DNA of 20,192 nucleotides from Planctomycetota bacterium (GTDB lineage: Bacteria; Planctomycetota; Planctomycetia; Pirellulales; Pirellulaceae). Of the stretch, positions 8,938-15,549 are shown piece after piece (within the stretch, counting starts at the first letter, position 1; each line of letters opens with the position of its first letter). Where the stretch lies: NCBI GenBank assembly GCA_024274855.1, contig JAJSAJ010000163.1:1-20192 (forward strand), read 5' to 3'. The notes beneath the pieces are model-generated. The model did not search any database. It saw only the letters and a list, made by a program, of their open reading frames with translations, and was not told where the DNA came from. The position numbers were made by a program, and so were the translations under genes.

Positions 8938-10266
8938 ATGTTGAACACATGTTGGCCGGTTTGGCTTGCGACTGTTGTCTGTGCGATGTTCAGCCCAACA
9001 CAAAGGACGTGCAAGGCTCAACCGGCTGTGCACCTGCCGCAAGACGTCAACGCGGTCTGGGACATGAGTAAGGCGTATCGTGAGACGACGCCCACGCGCG
9101 AGCGTATCTCGATAAACGGGCTGTGGCGCTGGCAGCCCGCCGGCGATCGGACGGACAAAGTGCCCACCAATAGATGGGGCTATTTCAAAGTTCCGGGCTC
9201 CTGGCCGGGGATCTCCAATTACATGCAAAAGGACTGTCAGACGGTCTACGCACATCCGAATTGGCGAGACGAGAATCTGGCCCGCATCACGGCCGCCTGG
9301 TACCAGCGAGAGATAACCGTTCCCGACCAGTGGTCCGGACATCGCATCACGGTCCGCGCGGAGTATCTGAATTCCTACGCCGCAGTCTACGTGGATGGCA
9401 AGAGGGCCGGCGAGATGCGGTTTCCACGGGGCGAGGTCGATCTGACATCGGCATGCCGGCCCGGGGAAAAGCACCTTCTGAGCCTCCTCGTCGTGGCGAT
9501 GCCGCTCCAAGGCGTCATGCTCTCGTACAACGATACAAACTCGGCACGCAACGTGAAAGGGACCGTGGCACGGCGCGGACTGTGCGGCGACGTTTGCCTG
9601 GTCGCCACGCCAGCCGCCGATGCCATGTATCGAAACAACCGCCCGCTGCTGGCGTACCTTGCCGGCAAGCCGACCCGCTTTACCAGCAAGGATCACAACT
9701 TCCTTCCGGACGAGACGGTCGAGAAACAGATCATCGTGATCAACAACTCGCGCGAGTCCGTGACAGCCCAGTGCGTCTGGTCGTTCGGTCTGCCCCGGGC
9801 GGCGACGGGCAGCAAGCAAGTGACCGTGGCCCCCGGCGAGCAAGAACACGTCCTTCTCCGTTTCGAGTTGCCGGCCGACCTGGCCCCGGGCGCCTATGCA
9901 CTGAGGGCAACCATCAAGTTCAACACGAGCGAAACTCAACGGAACCGGTTCGTTATCCATGTCCGGCCGCCATCGGCTGCCGATCGTCACCGAAACGTCC
10001 AAATTAGTGCCAATTCGGCTGCCAAGATTGCGTTATTCGATCCGAAGGGCGAAACTCGCAAGCTGCTGGCCGCGATGGGCGCTAGCTGCCAATCGGTCGA
10101 GGCCGGCGCGGACCTGTCCCAGTACGACCTGCTGATCATCGGCAAAGCGGCTCTAACACCGGAAGGACCGGCGCCCGACATGACCCGCGTCCGCGACGGC
10201 CTGAAAGTGATCGTCTTCGAGCAGACTTCCGAGGCGTTGGAAAAACGGTTGGGTTTTCGCGTATAG
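8938..10266 (+). CDS. N-terminal half: signal peptide, GH2-type sugar-binding domain, Ig-like domain, start of Rossmann-like domain
   Basis: This is the 442-residue product if translation stops at the TAG. After the signal peptide it has a GH2-type jelly-roll sugar-binding domain (residues about 55-220): ISINGLWRWQPAG, YFKVPGSWPG, AWYQREITVP and AAVYVDGKRAGE are the characteristic strands, followed by an Ig-like region (about 250-345) of the kind found after GH2 sugar-binding domains. It ends in the first part of a glutamine-amidotransferase-like alpha/beta fold (KIALFDPKGETRKLLAAMG, YDLLIIGKAAL) that is cut off by the stop. No glycosidase catalytic barrel is present, so by itself it looks like a binding protein. 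The true product is probably longer; see the interrupted full-length entry. Confidence 0.65.
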   Translation: MLNTCWPVWLATVVCAMFSPTQRTCKAQPAVHLPQDVNAVWDMSKAYRETTPTRERISINGLWRWQPAGDRTDKVPTNRWGYFKVPGSWPGISNYMQKDCQTVYAHPNWRDENLARITAAWYQREITVPDQWSGHRITVRAEYLNSYAAVYVDGKRAGEMRFPRGEVDLTSACRPGEKHLLSLLVVAMPLQGVMLSYNDTNSARNVKGTVARRGLCGDVCLVATPAADAMYRNNRPLLAYLAGKPTRFTSKDHNFLPDETVEKQIIVINNSRESVTAQCVWSFGLPRAATGSKQVTVAPGEQEHVLLRFELPADLAPGAYALRATIKFNTSETQRNRFVIHVRPPSAADRHRNVQISANSAAKIALFDPKGETRKLLAAMGASCQSVEAGADLSQYDLLIIGKAALTPEGPAPDMTRVRDGLKVIVFEQTSEALEKRLGFRV

Positions 10267-10296
10267 GAGTACGGCTTACGAAACGTCTTCCGGCGA

Positions 10297-12342
10297 GTGC
10301 CCGACCATCCGTATTTGGCCGGACTCGACGACCAGCACCTGCGCGACTGGCGAGGCGAGTCGACGATCCTGCCGCCACGTCTGGACTACCTGCCAAGCAA
10401 CAAGTACGGCGGCGCCGTGATCCGGTGGTGTGGTCTGGAAGTCCCGCGGTTGTGGCGTTGCGGCAACCGAGGCAACGTGGCGTCCGTACTGATCGAGAAG
10501 CCGGCCATCGGCGACTTCTTCCCGATCATCGACGGCGGCTTCAGCCTTCAATACAGCCCGCTGTTGGAGTATCGCGAGGGGAAGGGGATGGTCCTGTTCT
10601 GCCTGATCGACGTGACCGGACGCACCGAAGAAGACCCGGCGGCAACGCGACTGGTGCGCAACATTCTGTCCTATGTGTCCGAGACGTCCTATCCCGTTCG
10701 TTCCACTCGGAAGGCGCTCTACGTTGGCGATCCCGACGGCAAACGCCACCTCCAGCGCGCAGGCATCTCGACAGGTTCCTACGAGGGCGCGGAGCTACGG
10801 GACCAGGTGCTCATCGTAGGGCACGGTGGCGGGAGAGCGTTGGCAAAGCACGCGCCGGCCGTTGCACGGTGGCTCAGGGCGGGCGGACACCTGCTTGCCC
10901 TTCAGCTCGATGGGGACGAGGCAAACTCGTTCCTCCCGGCGCCGATCCGCACGACAAAGGGGGAACACATCGCTGCGTACTTCAAGCCGTCTGGCGTCGA
11001 CTCCCCGTTTGCTGGAGTCGGACCGGCGGATGTCCACAACCGCGACCCGCGCGCGCTACCGCTCGTTTCGCACGGTGCCAAACTCGTCGCCGATGGCGTG
11101 ATGGCTGAGGCGGAAAGTGCGAATGTCATCTTCTGCCAGCTTGTGCCATACCGTTTCGTCAAGTCGCCCGGGGACGTACCCGGGCTAGCCGTGAACGACG
11201 AAGATGCCGTGGAGGGTAAACAGAGCGTCCTGTTGACCCTGGGCACGGTGCCACAGGGTCAGTTCGGACAGCAAGTCACGGCCGGTCAGGTCGGCAAAAC
11301 GTACACCTGCAGCGCTTTGGTCAAGCCACTCGGCGATCCGGTCACGGTACGCCTTGAAGTGGAACGCGCGGGAAGTCCGTGGGACCGTGCGGTACGCGGC
11401 AAAGACATCGAACTGCCTGCCGACCAGTGGACGGATCTGCATGTCACCTTCAAGGTCGACAAGCCTTACCCTGAGGGCTGGTCCACCTACATCCATTGCA
11501 GCCAACCGGAAGCTCGGCTGCGCGTCGATTGGTTCCGGCTTTTTGAAGGGGACTACGTCCCGCGGAGCGCCGGCAGCGCGGCTGATCCCGAGCGAAAGAA
11601 CTTGTTCGCCAATCCGAGCTTCGAGGAGGGCACCGAGCCATGGTTCTTCAGATGGCCAACGGAGCAGCAGAACCTGAGGAAAACGTTCCGCAGGTCTTCA
11701 TTCCTCGTGACACGCCTGTTGGCCAACATGGGCGTCCGCGGCCAGACCCCGCTCCTTTCGCGTCTTGCCACTCCCATTGCCGAAGCAACCGGCCAGTCGA
11801 TCCTCAAGAACGGCGATTTCAGTGTGGACGCGGACGACAACGGAGTCCCCGATCACTGGACGATTCGTCCCAAAGACGCCTTCGTGCGCGAAACAACGGA
11901 CACCGGTCGATGGAGCATTCGGGTTATCTGCAAAGGACCCGACGAGAAGGGAAAGAGTGGCAGCGTCAGCCTGGCACAACCCGACGTTGCCGTGAGAAAA
12001 GACCAATGGTATCGCATCTCGTTCCGCGCAAAAGCGGAGGGTCTCGAAGGGGCTCGCATGACCCTGGCGATCCAGGACACTTCCGTCTGGCGGTCTCTTG
12101 TCGAATACCAACGTTTTTCCCCGAATGAACAGTGGAAGCAGTTCACATTCCTGGTCAAGTCCAAGGACACGGCAGAGACCAAGACTCGTTTCCAGATTTG
12201 GCATGACAATCCCAGTACCGTATGGTTTTCCGACATGTGCATCGTGCCGTGCGATCCGCCTTCACGGGGAAGATGGTCCAGCGGGTTGTACCTTGACAAA
12301 CCGCAAGAGTGGGATGATCCCTATCGCTTCTTCCGCTGGTAG
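10297..12342 (+). CDS. C-terminal half: Rossmann-like domains and two CBM-like beta-sandwiches
   Basis: This part is in the same frame as the upstream half, and coding sequence resumes directly after the TAG at 10267. GTG at 10297 is the first start-like codon but has no ribosome site, so independent translation is doubtful. The first 220 residues continue the alpha/beta fold, including a second unit (KALYVGDPDGKRHLQRAG, DQVLIVGHGGGRALAKH, WLRAGGHLLALQL) similar to catalytically dead glutamine-amidotransferase-like domains of beta-galactosidase-type proteins. Two carbohydrate-binding-like beta-sandwiches follow. One covers about residues 290-425 (FGQQVTAGQVGKTYTCSALV to RVDWFRLFEGDY). The other covers about 500-660 (SILKNGDFSVDADDNGVPDHW to TVWFSDMCIV), close in pattern to CBM4/9 modules with an F-D-x-D-x-D-x-G calcium-type loop. 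It has no signal peptide of its own. Confidence 0.6.
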   Translation: MPDHPYLAGLDDQHLRDWRGESTILPPRLDYLPSNKYGGAVIRWCGLEVPRLWRCGNRGNVASVLIEKPAIGDFFPIIDGGFSLQYSPLLEYREGKGMVLFCLIDVTGRTEEDPAATRLVRNILSYVSETSYPVRSTRKALYVGDPDGKRHLQRAGISTGSYEGAELRDQVLIVGHGGGRALAKHAPAVARWLRAGGHLLALQLDGDEANSFLPAPIRTTKGEHIAAYFKPSGVDSPFAGVGPADVHNRDPRALPLVSHGAKLVADGVMAEAESANVIFCQLVPYRFVKSPGDVPGLAVNDEDAVEGKQSVLLTLGTVPQGQFGQQVTAGQVGKTYTCSALVKPLGDPVTVRLEVERAGSPWDRAVRGKDIELPADQWTDLHVTFKVDKPYPEGWSTYIHCSQPEARLRVDWFRLFEGDYVPRSAGSAADPERKNLFANPSFEEGTEPWFFRWPTEQQNLRKTFRRSSFLVTRLLANMGVRGQTPLLSRLATPIAEATGQSILKNGDFSVDADDNGVPDHWTIRPKDAFVRETTDTGRWSIRVICKGPDEKGKSGSVSLAQPDVAVRKDQWYRISFRAKAEGLEGARMTLAIQDTSVWRSLVEYQRFSPNEQWKQFTFLVKSKDTAETKTRFQIWHDNPSTVWFSDMCIVPCDPPSRGRWSSGLYLDKPQEWDDPYRFFRW

Positions 12343-12629
12343 GTCGGGGATCACGACTTCCATACTTGTGCCGTTGCACGACACGTAGGTGGAACTGACC
12401 TTGGTTGTGCCGGTTGCCCCGTTGTAGCTGACGTTCGACAGGACTTCCTTGGCATGGCATCTCCGATAGCCACAGCGCCGGCCGAAGTCCGTATTGATTG
12501 CACCAGTCAGTATACTGGCGTAGATGTTTACGATTGTTGGTGAGGGCTCGAGAAGTAATCGCTTGTGGGACTTCTGCACAAGGACGGTATCGGGGCAACG
12601 TCCGCTATCCGCGCCGTTCGTATTCGTCG
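12343..12629. other. Intergenic region between convergent secreted-protein genes
   Basis: These 287 bases separate two convergent genes. I see no supportable gene or clear terminator. A short hairpin-capable palindrome (CCAGTCAGTATACTGG, about 12504-12519) is present without a T-run. The minus-strand frame crossing the region overlaps the ends of both genes and is rejected below. Confidence 0.4.
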
Positions 12630-14276
12630 TCAACGCGACGGATGTCGGTCTTCGTTCTGAAGATCGGTTTGCGAAAGCAGAAGCACCCAATCGCCTGACG
12701 AAGGTGCGTTAAACGAGCAATGGACACCGCCGGCCGCTTCTCCCTTCGTCCACACGCCGGACGTGGGGTTGAACCATTTGACGGAAAACGGGTGGTCAGG
12801 CAGTTGCAAAGTGACGGTGGGTGCGTGCCCCGAGGGCGCGTCGGTGCCAGGATCCGCACCATCAGGATTCGCTAGATAAACGAGATAAACACCATTGCCC
12901 TGTATGCATTTGCACTTGGTACTGTCCCCACCAGCGGTCTCGTCAGCGGGCTGCATTCCAACAAGCGTCAGGCCGGCATCCGTAAAGAACTTGTGAATGT
13001 AAACGAAATCATCGCCACCTCGTTTGAGCCAACCATGGCGAACCGCGTCGTAGTACCCATGGAGACCGCGGCCCTCCGAGTTCTTCACCTGGCTCTTTCT
13101 CGTGGGAATGTACTCGAGCGGTTCGTAGGTTCGCAGCCCTCCGTACGTCGCCGACCCTCCCGAGAACAGACTGGACCACATCAACCGGCGAAAAAAGTAT
13201 CGTGGGTTCCGAGGCGCGCGGTACTGTTCGTAACGATCCGCATCCAACACGATAGGATCATCACCCAACTTGCGATATTTCAATATCAACTCTCCCGACA
13301 CTTGATCAAGGTCTTCCAGCGTGATGATGTCCGACCATGATGCGTCGACGAACGAGTAGCCCGTGAATCGCGACTGATGATTGGTGAACAGTGTTCCCCA
13401 GGGCTCTCGTGTGGCCATCTCTTTGCCGAGTCCGTCAATCGTCTCACCACGAATTCTCCGACCTGTCAGCGGCTTGTTCTTACTCACGATTTCGCGGTCG
13501 TTCGAAAGACACCACAGGATATTGGGATAGGCCGAGAATCGGGCCTGTGCATATCGGACCATCAGACGCGACATGCGGTCGCCAGCCGCGTACCGTTTCA
13601 ACTCCTCTGTATCTTCTCCGAACAAAATCAGTTGCAGCATGACATGAGGATGCCGCCGGAGAGCATAGGCGATTCGACGATCAATCTCCTGCCAATAGCC
13701 TAGATTGAGGTCGCTGCGGTCGGGGTTGAACAACGCCTCCACGTTGTGACGAGACTGACAAAACCAAGTGCGGATTTTTGTGGCTCCCATCCGGCCTGCC
13801 TGGTCGATGTACTCTCGCCAGTGCTCTTCATCTCGAACAACGTAGCGGTACCCGGTGTCACCAATGTGGAGGAACCACTTTCCGTTGTCGTAGACAAGTT
13901 GCCGCGAATCGTCAGGATGTTTACTGAGCTTTCCAGGCAACGACGACTGGACGACCTGAAAGGTCCCACGCTGTCCGTCGAGTCCTTCGACGCTGGACGA
14001 CGTGCTCCACTTCCATACCCCCAAAGTGTCGCAATAGGCGCGGACTCGAAACATCTGATCGCCGTCATAGAAACCGTCCGTAGTAACATGGGAACCATCT
14101 GGGCGAACGAATGTTACGTGGAAATAGGTATCGAAGTACGGATCCTCGACCTTTGCGCCGGCACGGAACTGAAGCTCAAGGACGCCGCGATGCGGTGCTG
14201 TCTGCTCGTTATCGGCGCCGGTGGCCACGCTGCTAAGAAAAGCAGCCAGTGTGAGCCACAAGATGTTCCGAATCAT
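12630..14276 (-). CDS. Secreted DUF5060 / DUF4038 (apiosidase-like) glycosidase
   Basis: The frame is open for 148 further codons upstream, but that extension looks non-coding. The start at 14276 gives a clean signal peptide (MIRNILWLTLAAFLSSVATGA), though no good ribosome site is visible. The product has 548 residues. After the signal comes a DUF5060-type Ig-like domain (LELQFRAGAKVEDPYFDTYF; DGFYDGDQMFRVRAYCDTLG; WKWSTSSSVEGLDGQRGTF, about residues 35-120). A barrel of the DUF4038/GH140-like type follows, marked by the GDTGYRYV turn, KIRTWFCQSRH and NILWCLSNDRE. A C-terminal beta domain ends in GDWVLLLSQ. Related enzymes cleave rare pectic or plant-type sugars, but the substrate here is unknown. 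The acid/base motif reads N259-D260 instead of the usual N-E. The gene is divergent from the selenoprotein gene and convergent to the GH2-like gene. Confidence 0.75.
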   Translation of the reverse strand: MIRNILWLTLAAFLSSVATGADNEQTAPHRGVLELQFRAGAKVEDPYFDTYFHVTFVRPDGSHVTTDGFYDGDQMFRVRAYCDTLGVWKWSTSSSVEGLDGQRGTFQVVQSSLPGKLSKHPDDSRQLVYDNGKWFLHIGDTGYRYVVRDEEHWREYIDQAGRMGATKIRTWFCQSRHNVEALFNPDRSDLNLGYWQEIDRRIAYALRRHPHVMLQLILFGEDTEELKRYAAGDRMSRLMVRYAQARFSAYPNILWCLSNDREIVSKNKPLTGRRIRGETIDGLGKEMATREPWGTLFTNHQSRFTGYSFVDASWSDIITLEDLDQVSGELILKYRKLGDDPIVLDADRYEQYRAPRNPRYFFRRLMWSSLFSGGSATYGGLRTYEPLEYIPTRKSQVKNSEGRGLHGYYDAVRHGWLKRGGDDFVYIHKFFTDAGLTLVGMQPADETAGGDSTKCKCIQGNGVYLVYLANPDGADPGTDAPSGHAPTVTLQLPDHPFSVKWFNPTSGVWTKGEAAGGVHCSFNAPSSGDWVLLLSQTDLQNEDRHPSR

Positions 14277-14772
14277 CGACACAGAGGGGAAAAACCGACC
14301 AACGGAAAGGTTCACCAAGTAGGATTGGGGATCGCGCATGGGAGATGGCATTCGGTTAAAATAGGTAGGCGAGTGGACCCAACCATTTCCCTGAACCGTA
14401 AATGGTTGCTGAGAATCCAACTCGGAATGAGTACAGGCAGCGTGATAGCCGGGATTGCTCGTGGATAAGACGGCACCCGTGTCTCGGGACACTTTAGAGG
14501 GATTTCGCCGCGAATGCGATAAGGTCTTTGCAAAGTGTGCCCATTTTGTGATTAGACCGCCCTTTGCGGCCGACACTACGAACGATTTGGTTGTGGCCGC
14601 AGGTCGCGTTAAGAGGCGCAAGACCGATATGCAAATCCCTCTTTCAATACATGCAAATAATTCACTTGAATCATAATCCGGAATCCCGATAATGCAACAG
14701 GCGGACGGGTTGGCGAACAATCACGGCACTCGGCCGGAACTTCACCCGAACGAACCAGACCCCGCAGGCAGA
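14277..14772. other. Divergent intergenic region
   Basis: About 500 bases separate two divergent genes and should hold the promoters of both. I find no credible gene. The segment 14630-14690 is AT-rich and contains CATAAT at 14672-14677, a possible -10 element for the selenoprotein gene, but no good -35 box sits 17 bases upstream. If the alternative ATG at 14692 is used, the last 81 bases are coding. Confidence 0.35.
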
Positions 14773-15549
14773 ATGGAAAAAACGATGCCAGACACACCAG
14801 ACGATTTCCGTCAAGTGATTTGTGAGCGATTTGCCAAGGTGGCCGTCGCGCCGGATCGGAAAGGAAAATTACCGGAAGGGCCCCAGCGCGCAAAGTCGCT
14901 TGGATACGAACCGGATGAGATTGATGCCTTACCGCTTTCGGTAACCGAATCCTTCTGTGGAGTGGGTAACCCGCTCGGGTTAGGTGAACTGCGGCCGGGT
15001 GAAACGATCCTGGACCTTGGCAGCGGAGCCGGCATGGACAGCATTCTCGCCGCTCGGCGGACGGGGCCAGCGGGTCAGGTCATCGGCGTTGACATGACAC
15101 CCGAGATGATCGCCAAGGCGAAACGTAACGTGGAGGCTGTCGGGCTGACGAATGTGGAGTTCCGGCAGGGCACGCTCGAGGCACTACCGCTCGATGGCAA
15201 CAGCTTCGACGTGGCCATCTCGAATGGCGTCTTGAATCTGTGCCGACACAAGCCACAGGCGTTAGCCGAAGTGGTTCGCGTGCTCCGTCCGGGCGGTCGC
15301 CTGCAGATGGCTGACATTCTTCTGCACGACGATGTAACCTGCGAAGAGGTGGCAAAAAAAGGCGCGTGGTCCCACTGAATTGCCGGCGCGATTTGGGAGC
15401 GGTCGCTCCTACAGATGCTGGCTGATGTCGGGTTTGTTGACGCAAAGTTCCACGGCTGGACGGGACATCGCACGTCGGGATCGACCGAAGGTGCTCTCGT
15501 GACGGCCCAAAAGCCATTTCCGCTCGATTTCTATTGCTCCGTTGGCTGA
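14773..15549 (+). CDS. mduS: ArsM-like SAM-dependent methyltransferase, predicted selenoprotein (MduS-type)
   Basis: Read with TGA 15376-15378 as selenocysteine, the frame gives 258 residues with Sec at 202, ending at TGA 15547-15549. The N-terminus MEKTMPDTPDDFRQV fits the family. An in-frame ATG at 14692 is possible but its 27 extra residues look non-coding, and ATG 14785 is also possible. SAM motif I is L80-D81-L82-G83-S84-G85-A86-G87, the acidic post-I residue is in VIGVDM, and motif III is RVLRPGGRLQMADI. The order of domains, the SNGVLNL segment and the W-S-H-Sec-I-A-G-A-I segment match arsenite methyltransferases (ArsM), where a conserved Cys replaces Sec. After the TGA, family-type sequence continues (MLADVGFVDAKFHGWTGHRT, then GALVTAQKP). 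The likely role is transfer of methyl groups to arsenic, selenium or another soft substrate, but the substrate is not proven. I recall a family named MduS for methyltransferase-domain selenoproteins; the symbol is offered on that basis. Confidence 0.8.
15376..15378 (+). other. UGA predicted to encode selenocysteine
   Basis: The in-frame TGA follows W-S-H and precedes I-A-G-A-I-W, exactly where ArsM-type enzymes have their conserved Cys (for example WVGCVAGAL-like segments). The coding signal continues in the same frame on both sides, so neither a frameshift nor a genuine end of the gene explains it. Confidence 0.8.
15394..15411 (+). promoter_or_regulatory. Bacterial SECIS hairpin
   Basis: TGGGAGC (15394-15400) pairs with GCTCCTA (15405-15411) as a 7-bp stem (one G-T wobble) closed by the tetraloop GGTC (15401-15404). 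The loop starts 22 bases after the UGA. A short stem with a GG-U apical loop a few turns downstream of the UGA, inside the coding region, is the form recognised by SelB. The GGUC loop is the same as that of Escherichia coli fdhF as I recall it. Confidence 0.75.

Larger units (their letters stand above)
8938..12342 (+). pseudogene. GH2-like multidomain secreted protein interrupted by one in-frame TAG
   Basis: A single frame runs from the ATG at 8938 to the TAG at 12340-12342 and is broken only by TAG at 10264-10266 (codon 443 of 1134). The residues on either side (LGFRV, then EYGLRNVFRR) read as one continuous segment within a Rossmann-like domain, with no frame change, gap or new ribosome site. 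The simplest cause is a C-to-T change of a CAG glutamine codon. A sequencing error, true decay or stop readthrough would all look the same here. The start is supported by CGGAG six bases upstream and by a signal peptide (hydrophobic stretch WPVWLATVVCAMF). The whole protein would be exported and bind or process glycans alongside the preceding gene. Confidence 0.7.

Noticed and set aside
8890..10002. 370-codon minus-strand frame
   Set aside because: It is a shadow of the GH2-like gene, rich in Arg, His and Gly with no domain pattern.
10264..10266. TAG as pyrrolysine
   Set aside because: The protein is not a methylamine methyltransferase and no pyl gene is visible. A point mutation or error is more likely.
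12262..12690. Minus-strand frame of 142 codons crossing the convergent gene ends
   Set aside because: It overlaps well-supported genes at both ends and has no ribosome site or recognisable domain. The middle part (Y-N-G-A-T-G-T-T) looks slightly protein-like but is too little to call.
13746..14468. 240-codon plus-strand frame
   Set aside because: It is antisense to the DUF5060/DUF4038-like gene with no ribosome site or domain.
14277..14720. 148-codon N-terminal extension of the DUF5060/DUF4038-like gene
   Set aside because: The clean signal peptide begins at 14276, and the extension has low-quality, non-family sequence.
15353..15362. Frameshift at the A7 run just before the TGA
   Set aside because: The family sequence is in the same frame before and after the run, so no shift is needed.
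14692..15378. Methyltransferase as a 228-residue protein ending at TGA 15378
   Set aside because: The same frame continues with family-type sequence to 15549 and a SECIS-like hairpin follows the TGA. The 27 residues before the ATG at 14773 also look non-coding.
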